From contig NZ_JAFIWB010000018.1 in the NCBI RefSeq assembly GCF_017163705.1, forward strand, positions 43,447 through 107,446: a stretch of DNA of 64,000 nt. Direction: 5' to 3'. The notes below the pieces were generated by a model, which worked only from the letters and a program-made list of their open reading frames with translations, was not told the DNA's origin and did no database searches. Origin of the DNA: Xanthomonas bonasiae (GTDB taxonomy: Bacteria; Pseudomonadota; Gammaproteobacteria; Xanthomonadales; Xanthomonadaceae). Below are positions 7,069-15,846 of this stretch, in pieces. Position 1 is the stretch's first letter. Each line of letters begins with the position of its first letter. Both the position numbers and the translations under genes were made by a program.

Positions 7069-9759
7069 ATGAACTGGTTGAACGAGGTGCTGCAGAACGA
7101 TCCGAACCCGACTGAGACCCAGGAGTGGATCGAATCGCTCAAGGCCGTCATCGATGTCGCGGGCCCCGAACGCGCGCATCAGCTGCTGGAGGACATGGTC
7201 GAACTGACCCGTCGCTCCGGCGCCTACCTGCCGTTCTCGCCGACCACCGAGTACGTCAACACCATCGCGCCCGCCAACGAGGCCAAGAGCCCGGGCGATG
7301 CGGCCATCGAGTGGAAGATCCGCTCGATCATCCGCTGGAACGCCATGGCCACCGTGGTCCGCGCCAACCGCAAGCCCGGCGACCTGGGCGGCCACATCGC
7401 CTCCTTCGCCTCGGCCGCCACCCTGTACGACGTGGGCTTCAACCACTTCTGGCGCGCCCCGTCCGACAAGCACCCCGGCGACCTGCTCTACATCCAGGGC
7501 CACAGCGCCCCGGGCATCTACGCCCGCGCCTTCCTGGAAGGACGCATCAACGAGACCCAGCTCGACCATTTCCGCATGGAAGTGGACGGCCAGGGCATCT
7601 CCTCCTACCCGCACCCGTGGCTGATGCCGGACTTCTGGCAGACCCCCACCGTGTCGATGGGCCTGGGCCCGCTCAGCGCCATCTACCAGGCGCAGTTCAT
7701 GAAGTACCTGGAGCACCGCGGCCTGATCGAGAAGTCCGACCGCAAGGTGTGGTGCTTCATCGGCGACGGCGAGAGCGACGAGCCGGAAACCCTGGGCGCC
7801 ATAGCCCTGGCCGGCCGCGAAGGCCTGGATAACCTGATCTTCGTGGTGAACTGCAACCTGCAGCGCCTGGACGGCCCGGTGCGCGGCAACGGCAAGATCA
7901 TCCAGGAGCTGGAAGGCGTGTTCCGCGGCGGCGGCTGGAACGTCATCAAGCTGCTGTGGGGCGGCTACTGGGACGCGCTGCTGGCGCGCGACACCGACGG
8001 CGTGCTGCGCAAGCTGATGATGGAAACCGTCGACGGCGAATACCAGAACTGCAAGGCCTTCGGCGGCGCCTACACCCGCGCCAACTTCTTCGGCAAATAC
8101 CCGGAGACCGCGGCCATGGTCGCCGGCCTGTCCGACGACGACATCTGGCGCCTGAACCGCGGCGGCCACGACCCGCACAAGGTCTACGCCGCCTACCACC
8201 AGGCGGTGAACACCAAGGGCATGCCCACCGTGATCCTGGCCAAGACCGTCAAGGGTTACGGCATGGGCTCCTCGGGCGAATCGCTCAACCCCACCCACCA
8301 GACCAAGAAGCTGGACGACGACGCCGTGCGCGCGTTCCGCGACCGCTTCAACATCCCGCTCAGCGACAAGCAGCTGGCCGACGCCGAGCAGGTGCCGTTC
8401 TACCACCCCGGCCCGGACTCGCCGGAAGTGCAGTACCTGCAGGAACGCCGCGCCGCGCTCGGCGGCTACCTGCCGCAGCGCCGCCGCAAGGCCGACCAGT
8501 CGTTCACCGTGCCCGGCCTGGACAAGTACGACCGCCTGCTCAAGTCCAGCGGCGAGCGCAGCTACTCCACCACCATGGCCTTCGTGCAGAGCCTCAACAT
8601 CGCCCTGCGCGACAAGGACCTGGGCCCGCGCATCGTGCCCATCGTGGCCGACGAAGCGCGCACCTTCGGCATGGAAGGCATGTTCCGCCAGATCGGCATC
8701 TACGCCCCGTTCGGCCAGAAGTACAAGCCGGTGGACGCCGACCAGCTGATGTTCTACCGCGAGGACCAGTCCGGCCAGGTGTTGCAGCAGGGCATCAGCG
8801 AGCCGGGCGCGATCTCCTCGTGGCTGGCCGCCGGCACCAGCTACTCGGTCAGCAACGTGCCGATGCTGCCGTTCTACATCTACTACTCCATGTTCGGCTT
8901 CCAGCGCGTGGGCGACATCGCCTGGCAGGCGGCGGACATGCGCACCCGCGGCTTCCTGCTCGGCGGCACCGCCGGCCGCACCACCTTGAATGGCGAAGGC
9001 CTGCAGCACGAAGACGGCTTCAGCCAGGTCATCGCCGGCTCCATCCCGAATGTGCGCAGCTACGACCCCACCTTCGGTTTCGAAGTCACCGTGGTCATGC
9101 AGTACGGCATGAAGCGGATGATGCAGGAGCAGGTGGACGAGTACTACTACATCACCCTGATGAACGAAAACTACACCCACCCGGAAATGCCGGCCGGTGC
9201 AGAGGACGGCATCATCAAGGGCATGTACCTGCTGCAGGACGCCGGCAAGCCCAAAAAGGGCGAACTGCGCGTGCAGCTGCTGGGCTCGGGCACCATCCTG
9301 CGCGAAGCCATCGCCGCGGCGGAGCTGCTGGACAAGGACTTCGGCGTTACCGCCGACATCTGGTCCTGCCCCAGCTTCAACGAACTGCGCCGCGACGGCT
9401 TCGACGCCGAGCGCTGGAACCGCCTGCATCCGGAAGGCGAGCAGCGCAAGCCGTACGTGACGCAGCTGCTGGAAGGCCGCCAGGGCCCGGTGGTCGCGGC
9501 CACGGACTATGTGCGTGCGTTCGCCGACCAGATCCGCGCCTTCGTGCCGACGCACTACACGGTGCTGGGCACCGACGGCTTCGGCCGCTCCGACACCCGC
9601 GCTAACCTGCGCCGCTTCTTCGAAGTGGACCGGTACTACATCGCGCATGCCGCGATTGCGGCACTGGCGAAGGACGGCAAGATGACCGGTAAGGATGTGG
9701 CTCGGGCGATCAAGCAGTACAAGATTGATCCTGAGAAGAGTAATCCTGTTGGGGTTTGA
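7069..9759 (+). CDS. aceE: Pyruvate dehydrogenase E1 component, homodimeric type
   Basis: 896 residues, full length for gamma-proteobacterial AceE. Visible landmarks are the N-terminal ETQEWIESLKAVID, the active-site loop region NHFWR and IQGHSAPGIYARAFLEGRI, the thiamine-diphosphate motif GDGESDEPETLGAI running to NCNLQRLDGPVRGNGK, and the C-terminal RADxA-like segment. It decarboxylates pyruvate and acetylates the lipoyl domain of E2 (AceF). The aceF and lpd genes are not adjacent here. The ATG at 7069 has GGGAG at 7060-7064. The in-frame GTG at 7000 lacks support. Confidence 0.97.
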   Translation: MNWLNEVLQNDPNPTETQEWIESLKAVIDVAGPERAHQLLEDMVELTRRSGAYLPFSPTTEYVNTIAPANEAKSPGDAAIEWKIRSIIRWNAMATVVRANRKPGDLGGHIASFASAATLYDVGFNHFWRAPSDKHPGDLLYIQGHSAPGIYARAFLEGRINETQLDHFRMEVDGQGISSYPHPWLMPDFWQTPTVSMGLGPLSAIYQAQFMKYLEHRGLIEKSDRKVWCFIGDGESDEPETLGAIALAGREGLDNLIFVVNCNLQRLDGPVRGNGKIIQELEGVFRGGGWNVIKLLWGGYWDALLARDTDGVLRKLMMETVDGEYQNCKAFGGAYTRANFFGKYPETAAMVAGLSDDDIWRLNRGGHDPHKVYAAYHQAVNTKGMPTVILAKTVKGYGMGSSGESLNPTHQTKKLDDDAVRAFRDRFNIPLSDKQLADAEQVPFYHPGPDSPEVQYLQERRAALGGYLPQRRRKADQSFTVPGLDKYDRLLKSSGERSYSTTMAFVQSLNIALRDKDLGPRIVPIVADEARTFGMEGMFRQIGIYAPFGQKYKPVDADQLMFYREDQSGQVLQQGISEPGAISSWLAAGTSYSVSNVPMLPFYIYYSMFGFQRVGDIAWQAADMRTRGFLLGGTAGRTTLNGEGLQHEDGFSQVIAGSIPNVRSYDPTFGFEVTVVMQYGMKRMMQEQVDEYYYITLMNENYTHPEMPAGAEDGIIKGMYLLQDAGKPKKGELRVQLLGSGTILREAIAAAELLDKDFGVTADIWSCPSFNELRRDGFDAERWNRLHPEGEQRKPYVTQLLEGRQGPVVAATDYVRAFADQIRAFVPTHYTVLGTDGFGRSDTRANLRRFFEVDRYYIAHAAIAALAKDGKMTGKDVARAIKQYKIDPEKSNPVGV

Positions 9760-9778
9760 TTGGTAAATAAGTTGCGGA

Positions 9779-9808
9779 GGAAAGGCGGCCGAGAGGTCGC
9801 CTTTCTTT
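9779..9808 (+). terminator. Rho-independent terminator after aceE
   Basis: AAAGGCGGCC and GGTCGCCTTT form a 10-pair stem (one G-T wobble) around GAGA, followed by CTTTTG. It marks the right border of the core region, beyond which base composition becomes more A+T-rich. Confidence 0.85.
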
Positions 9809-9809
9809 T

Positions 9810-10463
9810 GCCGATAAAGCCCACGAGCAATACTTCGGCAACTGTATGGCCGTTGTAGCCAGAGCTATTCGTAATCAGCTAGTTTTCAGTCGCTAGTGTT
9901 GCGATAGGGGTGATTACAAAGAGACAACTCGCTGAAGCATTATTTGGGATGGTCAACCGGGTGCATGGACGCCGCGATTCTATTTTCCTGGTGTACGGAG
10001 ATCTATGGGGGCAGATTCAACGGTTGAGAGCCGGTCCGCATAGCTTCAGATCCTTCAGGGAGCCCACGAGGCCCGTCTCGAGAAGGTTTTCCAGGTCTGT
10101 ATGCTGCGCGCAGGTCCTATTGTCCTGGTCAATGGCCCGGTGCTAGCTCAGCGGTCCAGGGGAGAGGTCTTGATTGCACTCTCATTGTTTCTCATCGCCT
10201 CCCTAGGGAATATATGCTCTGTTTCCAGAAATTAATCGCATTTCACTTCCCTCTCGTCGCTCCTAGGGGTTCTTCACGCGGACACCGGGATCAGTATCCG
10301 GTCTCTTCGACCAGCCATGAAATAGCAGTTCAAGTAAGCATCCGGCGCACTCCGATAGAAAAAACGTCCGGGAGTCACGCAAGTGTGTTAAATTCGGGTG
10401 ACGCTAGGGAGGGGCAAGCAATTGATATAGCCCTCGGTCGCAATCAAACTGCTGGAGGTGGTT
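9810..10463. other. Long A+T-richer leader region before the Hachiman-like operon, no supported gene
   Basis: About 650 bp without a convincing gene. A 78-codon frame (9910-10146) has no recognisable motif, an unlikely Ser/Arg-rich end and no ribosome site, so it is not called. A stretch at 10144-10155 (TAGCTCAGCGGT) looks like a tRNA D-arm, but no acceptor pairing or T-arm follows. A TTAAATT at 10387-10393 could be a -10 element for the operon. The composition shift suggests acquired DNA inserted behind the aceE terminator. Confidence 0.5.
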
Positions 10464-11363
10464 TTGGTTCACGTAACGGAAGCGTTTATCAATGGGCTGC
10501 TTGCTAACAGCAGTGCTCTCTTCAATAATATTTATGCGTTCGAATGTACTATCCCTACTATGCCTGGGAAGTCTCATCAGGGCCTGACTATTACTCATCA
10601 AGACTTGAAAGAGCGCAGGGACGACTTCATTCAAGAGCTTCGGCACACGATGAGCGCGTGGGTTTATTCTAAATCAAAGTACCAAGAAATCATAGATCAG
10701 GCGATTAAAGAGCGTGGTGGCGATGTGCAGAACGCCTCGTCATTTATGTATCAGCTCGTGCGTCAAAAGTTCCGTAAGGGGCATCCAAAGGGGCAATTCG
10801 GAGAGCTGCTTCTATTTAATGCAATTCAGCATTACTTTAAGGCTGTCCCACTCTTAAGAAAAATGTCGATAACGACAAACCCGGCAATCGAGCGACATGG
10901 CGCCGATGCTATTCACTATAGGCCTTCAGGCGAGGCGCATCTTCTCTATGTTGGCGAAGCGAAAACGTATGGGTCAAAGTACAAGTTCACAGCCGCGCTG
11001 AAGGATGCTGTCGACAGCATCTTAGACTCTTATGACAAACTGTCGAAGGAGTTGGGTCTATATGTCTACGACGAATTCATTGATGACGGCTTGGTCGATG
11101 TTGCCCGGGGAATTAAGAACAATAGCCTTGAGGGTATTCACTATGAGCTCGTATGTGTCGTAAGTTACGAAGAGAACATAGATAAGAGTCGGCCCACAGA
11201 GGCAGAGATAAAAACTGCTATACGGGATGCAGTAGTCCAGCGCTTGAAGGACTTCGACGTCGCTCACTTCAAAGGACGATGTCCGCATCTTCTGAGTAGA
11301 CTGCATCTGCTAGCTGTACCAATATGGGGGCTCGATGACCTGATGGAGACCTTCGACCAATGA
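10464..11363 (+). CDS. hamA: HamA-like DUF1837 nuclease of a Hachiman-type antiphage system
   Basis: 299 residues. The C-terminal half carries a PD-(D/E)xK-type nuclease core: GQFGELLLFNAIQHYF (Glu114), ERHGADAIHY (Asp148), then LLYVGEAKTYGS with Glu165 and Lys167, as in DUF1837 HamA proteins. The N-terminal half is mostly helical and unassigned. In Hachiman systems HamA is held by the helicase HamB and released to cut DNA when damaged or phage DNA is sensed. It overlaps the HamB gene by ATGA. The start is uncertain: GGAGG at 10454-10458 best fits a TTG at 10464, although a GTG at 10458 is in frame. The gene is A+T-richer than its neighbours. Confidence 0.85.
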   Translation: MVHVTEAFINGLLANSSALFNNIYAFECTIPTMPGKSHQGLTITHQDLKERRDDFIQELRHTMSAWVYSKSKYQEIIDQAIKERGGDVQNASSFMYQLVRQKFRKGHPKGQFGELLLFNAIQHYFKAVPLLRKMSITTNPAIERHGADAIHYRPSGEAHLLYVGEAKTYGSKYKFTAALKDAVDSILDSYDKLSKELGLYVYDEFIDDGLVDVARGIKNNSLEGIHYELVCVVSYEENIDKSRPTEAEIKTAIRDAVVQRLKDFDVAHFKGRCPHLLSRLHLLAVPIWGLDDLMETFDQ

Positions 11364-13906
11364 GCGCGATTGATCAGTCGCGGGTGGCCGCTGCTGTAGA
11401 AATGATGCTCGATGTAGAACATCGAAGATTCGGCAAGCAGATTGGTTTGCTAGATAAGCCGACGCCGGCGCTGACGTTTGAGCAGCATGTAGAGCTGATC
11501 TACGCGATTGACGAGTTAGGACGAGCGGAAAGCGACGCTGATGCGCGCATGGCCGTGCAGCTCATCGCGTTGGCTTGGGAGCATTCGACTGAACAACAGA
11601 AAGCACAGATCAGACGCCTGTGCGTGAGCGTGCTATCTCGCATTGGTGTAAGTCCATCGGCCTCAATGCTTGAGGTGGACCGGCAGGGGGCGGGAGTTTT
11701 GAGTTCGCTGGACAGCCTCTCGTCCGAAATGGCGTCTAGCCTTCATCAGGTTGCCTATTCGGAAGTCGTCGGAAAAGTGGAATACTACCTAACAAAGTTT
11801 CAGGCTTTGGTTCTAGATGCGGTTTCGGATAAGAAAGTGATTGGGGTTTCTGCGCCGACGTCGGCGGGAAAGTCATTTGCATTGTACTTGTGTATTGTAC
11901 GTATGGCGTTGAGCGGATCGCGCTCCATGATATATATCGTGCCAACTATCAGTCTGATGAACCAGGTTAGCCGGGATCTCCGGGAACTTATGGAGTCGCA
12001 TGGGCTGGTCGACTGGCAGATTCTTACAAGCTTTGATAGTGCTTCTGAGAAGCGTGTTTTCGTGATGACACAGGAACGAGCTCTTCCTCATCAGCTTGCC
12101 AGTGTATCGAGTCCATTCGCAATGATAATCGTAGATGAAGTTCAGAATCTTGAGCGATTCAGTGAGGATAAAGATATTCGTTCAAAGATTCTTCTGGACT
12201 CCATCATGGAGCTTTACGAAAAGTCCGGTGACGCTAAGGTGGTGCTCAGTGGCCCTCGTGTAAGTAATCTTAGCGGTCTAGGAAAAAGTCTCTTCGGAGT
12301 ATCTGCCGAAGAGGTCGAAACCGGTCAAGCACCTGTGGCATCACTGACCTACGCAATTTCAAAGGACAAGAATGGGGCGCTTCTGACTCAGTATTCAGAA
12401 CGCTACAGAGCCGGGAGGCCTCTCCGTGCAGCATTAGGTGTTTCGGTGCCTGGGATCGGCAAATCATTGTACTCAGATGATTATCTTGAATACATTTGCG
12501 GACTACTTTCTCGGCTTGGTTCAACTTCAAGGCCGATTATATTTTCTCCCACGGCCGATCAGGCTAGAAAGACTGCAGTTGGATTGATCGGGAATATGGG
12601 GTCCGTCGGCAAAGGCGCAGCCTCAGCGAGATCTACGCTTGCGAAATATATATCGGATTCTGTACATCCAAAGTACGACCTTGTTCGCTGTGTGGAGGCT
12701 GGGGTAGGATTTCATACGGCGCGAATGCCTCCGCATATTCGATTGGTTTGCGAGATGGCCTATTCCGAAGGCGATCTTTCTACGATGGTATGTACAACGA
12801 CCCTCATGCAAGGGGTCAACCTTCCGGCAAACATCGTAATTGCGAGGAATCCAAATCTATTTATTAGGAGGAAGGGAGGTGGTAGCGACCCAAAACTTTC
12901 CCCTTATGAGTTCTCTAATCTTCGCGGGCGTGCCGGCAGGTTGATGAAAGATTTTGTTGGGCGTACGCTCGTCATGGATGGTGATTCATTTAATGAAAAA
13001 AACGGTGGTGACCTTTTTCCTGACCCGAGCAAAGATGTAAAGCCGTCATACAAGGAACTGTTCGAGAGGGATAGGGATGCGGTTGTTGACGCTTTGACGA
13101 ATCCTGGGAATGAGGATGAGCATTCGCGATTCATTTGCTCACAGATCAGGTACTCGGTTGTGAGATTTGGTTCCTCGGCGGCAGGGAGGCTTGCAATGAA
13201 AGGAGTAGATCTCCCTCCAGCCGTCGTCGCAGATGTGGCAAAACAGCTATCGCGGCTTGACGTAGGAAGGGATGTTTGTCTCGCAAACCGATACTGGGAT
13301 CCGTTCGATCTGCAGGCTGTAAAGGACAATTTCGTATCATCTGGAATCGCTGAGTTGCCGGACTCTCCTTGGAGAATTGACTCAGGTCACCTACAACAGC
13401 TGATCGAACTGCAGGCTCGAGTGTCACCCTCCTATTTTGAGCGTTATCTGGGTTCTGGCCAGCTTGAACGGCTGCAGACCCTTTCTATATCTGCGATTGA
13501 CTGGGCGCGCGAAACCCCTTTGCACGAGATGCTAAAGTCTATCTATTCTCCTGGAAATGAGGCTGCTGCAATAGAGTCCCGGGTTTCTGACATTCAGAAG
13601 CATGTGATCTATGGAATTCCAGCCCTGCTCAAGCCAATCGCAGATATTGCTGGTTCAGGGCAAGGGCTACTAGCATCAGTGGAGACTGGAGTCTATTCGT
13701 CGGCCGGTAGAATGCTCGTTGCAAAGGGGCTTTATCGCGATACTGCGGTTACGGTAAGGAGGATGTTGTTGCCAAAGCTGGACGGAGATATGGATACTGT
13801 TGCAAAAGTCGGCCTTGAGCTACTTGATGGCCAACTTCACAAGTTGAACTATTGGGTGAGACGACAGGTCGAGCCGCTACTCAATCAATGGAAGAGGAGT
13901 GTCTAG
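11360..13906 (+). CDS. hamB: HamB-like Ski2-type DEAD/DEAH helicase of a Hachiman-type system
   Basis: 848 residues. It has an SF2 helicase core: Walker A SAPTSAGKS (164-172), motif Ia-like IYIVPTISLMNQV, Walker B DEVQ (259-262), motif III-like LSGPR, GVGFHTARMPPHIR in RecA2, motif V TTTLMQGVNLPA (479-490) and motif VI LRGRAGR (521-527). These are the hallmarks of Ski2/Hel308-related helicases, the HamB class. About 160 residues precede the core and ~320 helical residues follow, presumably for DNA and HamA contacts. The ATG at 11360 overlaps the hamA stop. Paired with a DUF1837 nuclease, the identification is strong. Phage range is unknown. Confidence 0.88.
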   Translation: MSAIDQSRVAAAVEMMLDVEHRRFGKQIGLLDKPTPALTFEQHVELIYAIDELGRAESDADARMAVQLIALAWEHSTEQQKAQIRRLCVSVLSRIGVSPSASMLEVDRQGAGVLSSLDSLSSEMASSLHQVAYSEVVGKVEYYLTKFQALVLDAVSDKKVIGVSAPTSAGKSFALYLCIVRMALSGSRSMIYIVPTISLMNQVSRDLRELMESHGLVDWQILTSFDSASEKRVFVMTQERALPHQLASVSSPFAMIIVDEVQNLERFSEDKDIRSKILLDSIMELYEKSGDAKVVLSGPRVSNLSGLGKSLFGVSAEEVETGQAPVASLTYAISKDKNGALLTQYSERYRAGRPLRAALGVSVPGIGKSLYSDDYLEYICGLLSRLGSTSRPIIFSPTADQARKTAVGLIGNMGSVGKGAASARSTLAKYISDSVHPKYDLVRCVEAGVGFHTARMPPHIRLVCEMAYSEGDLSTMVCTTTLMQGVNLPANIVIARNPNLFIRRKGGGSDPKLSPYEFSNLRGRAGRLMKDFVGRTLVMDGDSFNEKNGGDLFPDPSKDVKPSYKELFERDRDAVVDALTNPGNEDEHSRFICSQIRYSVVRFGSSAAGRLAMKGVDLPPAVVADVAKQLSRLDVGRDVCLANRYWDPFDLQAVKDNFVSSGIAELPDSPWRIDSGHLQQLIELQARVSPSYFERYLGSGQLERLQTLSISAIDWARETPLHEMLKSIYSPGNEAAAIESRVSDIQKHVIYGIPALLKPIADIAGSGQGLLASVETGVYSSAGRMLVAKGLYRDTAVTVRRMLLPKLDGDMDTVAKVGLELLDGQLHKLNYWVRRQVEPLLNQWKRSV

Positions 13907-13908
13907 TA

Positions 13909-14217
13909 ATGGGTAAGGCTATTAAGGTTGTATTGGGCGACGTGGAGTTTCGGACTATGGATCTTGCTCGTCAGCACTTCAGCGCGATGCTATGGAGTTA
14001 CAAGATTGGAGATATTGTATCTCCAGACCACTCCAGGTTGCTTTCAGAGCTTCTTAAGCGACATCCCGAAGCTGACATCAAAGTTGGCGTAGGGCTTAAG
14101 AATTTCGAAGTAATCGATGACAAGCAGGGCTCTCAATGCTTCGCTGTGCGGAGAATCGATGACAGTTTTGAAGATTTTTCTTATAAGTCGTGCATCACCG
14201 AAGGGCGGTACAAGTAG
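13909..14217 (+). CDS. DCL / DUF3223 family small protein, third gene of the Hachiman-like operon
   Basis: 102 residues. The pattern KVVLGDVEFRTMDLARQHFS, then LLSELLKRHPEADIKVGVG, FEVIDDKQGSQCFAVRRIDD and FEDFSYKSC, matches the DCL-like DUF3223 fold, named after the plant protein needed for chloroplast rRNA maturation. The bacterial role is unknown, and RNA binding is only inferred from the plant members. It starts two bases after the hamB stop, with a GAGGAG ribosome site (13894-13899) inside the end of hamB, so it is co-transcribed. An ATG at 13909 is preferred to the in-frame GTG at 13852. It could be a Hachiman accessory or a passenger of the island. Confidence 0.78.
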   Translation: MGKAIKVVLGDVEFRTMDLARQHFSAMLWSYKIGDIVSPDHSRLLSELLKRHPEADIKVGVGLKNFEVIDDKQGSQCFAVRRIDDSFEDFSYKSCITEGRYK

Positions 14218-14310
14218 TTCGATTGTCTGGGCAATAAGATGCCTCTTATAACCGGGAACAAAGCGGGCGAATTGAGGGGGGCGAACGAAGAGGGGCGGAG
14301 GTAATTAAGC

Positions 14311-14637
14311 GGAAACTGGGGTCAGAGTCTGAGGTTCCCCCGACTTTAGTTCTTAGCAATCAACAATTTGCAGTGACTTTAGGTTTGCAAAAGCGCGCGC
14401 ATGGCGATCTTCGCGGTTACCACACCAATGAGGATCGCAGACCATGCGCGCGAGCCAATTCGCGCAGGCTGTATTGCTTGGTGCGGCTAGGCCAGGAAGC
14501 CCTGAGACGAGGATGGTTGGAACGGCCGCTCCACGCCATGCTGGACGTACTGTGCCACCTGTCACCGGAGGCCAGCCAGAACATGCGGTTCATGACGTGA
14601 AAAATGTGGGGAAACCTCAGGGTCAGAGTGCACTTTC
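14311..14637. mobile_element. Possible eroded mobile-element remnant with GGTCAGAGT ends
   Basis: Two related ends face each other about 330 bp apart. Left (14311-14340) holds CTGGGGTCAGAGT and then CTGAGGTTCCCC. Right (14608-14637) holds GGGGAAACCTCAG and then GGTCAGAGTGCAC. The CTGAGGTTCCCC and GGGGAAACCTCAG segments are near-perfect inverted repeats, and GGTCAGAGT is repeated directly. GGGGTCAGAGT strings commonly occur beside IS200/REP-type transposases in proteobacteria, as remembered. The interior has only short, motif-free frames, so no transposase survives. Confidence 0.4.
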
Positions 14638-14798
14638 TCTTTTGTCATTTTGTCAGTTTGACCTTCCGGGACCTGACTGCGCAGCGAGCCCGACGCGGTA
14701 GCTAATCTGGCCCGCAATGGCACTGGCGAGTATTCCGTAGCCACTGACACGGCGCTAGAGCAAGTCGATTTCCCAATGCAAGATTCTACAAATTGCTA

Positions 14799-14895
14799 TT
14801 GACAGCTATGTATCGCGGTAGCACTCTCTACCTCAAGGAGCGTCGAAACTCCTCTAAGAGCGGTACCCACCTCCGACAAACCGGTGGGTTTTTTG
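14799..14895 (+). ncRNA. Candidate small RNA or attenuated leader ending in a terminator
   Basis: A perfect TTGACA (14799-14804) is followed by weak -10 candidates. Then comes a small hairpin (AGGAG/CTCCT around 14836-14853) and a terminator: ACCCACC at 14865-14871 pairs with GGTGGGT at 14883-14889 and runs into six T. It lies directly before the XAC0095 leader. CTAAGAGC at 14854-14861 could pair with GCTCTTAG at 14981-14988 in that leader, which suggests alternative folds. It could be a separate small RNA or the first part of an attenuated leader. Confidence 0.4.
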
Positions 14896-14925
14896 TGCCC
14901 GATGCTCGGGCGCAAGCCGACGCGA

Positions 14926-15058
14926 TGCCTGTGTCGGGAGGGCGGCTAATACAACACCCTTCGGGGAAATACGCCCGCCGGCTCTTAGCGGTTTCGAACC
15001 TCCCGACTTCCCGTCCGCCCTGCGTGGCGGGCGGACCCTTCATGGAACGAGGAGGCAA
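14926..15058 (+). promoter_or_regulatory. Structured 5' leader of the XAC0095-family gene
   Basis: Nested pairings are visible. The outer stem is GTCGGGAG (14933-14940) with CTCCCGAC (15000-15007). Inside it GGGCG pairs with CGCCC (14972-14976), sharing the base at 14940 with the outer stem, and CCC-TTCG-GGG (14957-14966) forms a tetraloop hairpin. GGTTTCGAACC (14990-15000) is self-complementary. A separate 8-bp hairpin (15013-15020 with 15029-15036) stands before the AGGAGG ribosome site at 15050-15055. The segment 14926-15000 recurs at 19305-19379 with few changes, mostly outside stems. It could be a cis-regulatory RNA. No known riboswitch class was recognised. Confidence 0.5.
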
Positions 15059-15060
15059 CG

Positions 15061-15660
15061 ATGTCGTACGACCGTTTGGACGATGAAGACATGCCCGGCT
15101 ATTTCCTGCCGGAGGAGAGCCAGTTCCGGCTGGCGAAGCTGCGCGATCACGTAAGGTTCCTGGTCCGGCTGGCGCAGCCGCGCACGCCGGACGAGGAGCG
15201 TGCCGCCGAGCCCAAGGTGCGCATGGGCGAGCTGGCGGTCTGTCTGGAGCTGTTGGCCGACCAGGTGGAGCTGGTGCTGGACGCGCTGTCCTATCCTGCG
15301 CAGCGGACCGACACGACGCACGGCGCCCGGCCCGCTGCCACCGTCGCCGTGGCGCCGGACATGGGCGGCGGCGCCTTCCGCGTCACGCTGGCGCAACTCG
15401 ACCAGCTCACCCTGCTGGCCGAGACCGTCTCGGCCCATGCCCGGGCGGTGGCGGCCGGCGATGCCACCGCGCGCGCCGGCCAGGCATTGCCAGAGGTGGG
15501 CGACACGCTCCGCGATGCAGCGAACGCGATGCGGGCGCTGCTGCTGCAGATCGAGCGCCAGCCGCTGCGCGACCCAACGCCCAACGGCGTACGCGAGGAG
15601 CGGGCGGTCTACGCGGTGGAGTGGAGCGCGCCGCCTGCGGGAGGCGGGCGGCTGCATTGA
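15061..15660 (+). CDS. XAC0095 family protein
   Basis: 199 residues with the opening typical of this xanthomonad family: DEDMPGYFLPEESQFRLAKL, then DHVRFLVRLAQPRTPDEERA and the helical MGELAVCLELLADQVELVLD. The remainder is Ala-rich and helical (LTLLAETVSAHARAV, LRDAANAMRALLLQIE), ending in a Pro/Gly tail. No signal peptide or membrane segment and no known catalytic motif is seen. Function is unknown. From memory, XAC0095 in X. citri lies beside the type IV effector gene XAC0096, which would fit the effector pair downstream here. A near-copy of codons ~145-199 reappears at 19380-19548. The start has AGGAGG with 5-base spacing. Confidence 0.8.
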   Translation: MSYDRLDDEDMPGYFLPEESQFRLAKLRDHVRFLVRLAQPRTPDEERAAEPKVRMGELAVCLELLADQVELVLDALSYPAQRTDTTHGARPAATVAVAPDMGGGAFRVTLAQLDQLTLLAETVSAHARAVAAGDATARAGQALPEVGDTLRDAANAMRALLLQIERQPLRDPTPNGVREERAVYAVEWSAPPAGGGRLH

Positions 15661-15846
15661 TCGCGGCATGGGTGGGATGCGGCAGGGATGCGTCGCCGGA
15701 GCGGGCTGGCCTCGTGGTGCGGGGCCGGCCCTGGGATGCTGCGAGCGTCGGTGCGCGAGCAAAGGGAGTGAGGCGCCTGAGGCAATAAGCGGCGGTCACG
15801 CGACCAACCATCCCATCCATTGCGCCCTGGTCTATCCCGTGTAGTA

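Noticed and set aside
6903..9648. Very long minus-strand frame opposite aceE
   Set aside because: It is a Val/His/Ala-rich shadow created by the strong codon bias of aceE, with no family resemblance.
9910..10146. 78-codon open frame before the Hachiman-like operon
   Set aside because: No ribosome site, no recognisable motif, and a Ser/Arg-rich end typical of a non-coding frame.
10138..10175. tRNA-like D-arm (TAGCTCAGCGGT)
   Set aside because: No matching acceptor stem, anticodon arm or GGTTCGAA T-arm follows, so it is at most a fragment or chance similarity.
13909..14217. DCL gene considered as a Hachiman antitoxin
   Set aside because: No toxin-antitoxin logic is visible. The DCL fold is only linked to RNA handling, so it is reported as an accessory of unknown role.
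14353..14701. Short overlapping frames between the DCL gene and the effector segment
   Set aside because: No motifs or ribosome sites; they lie inside the probable decayed element.
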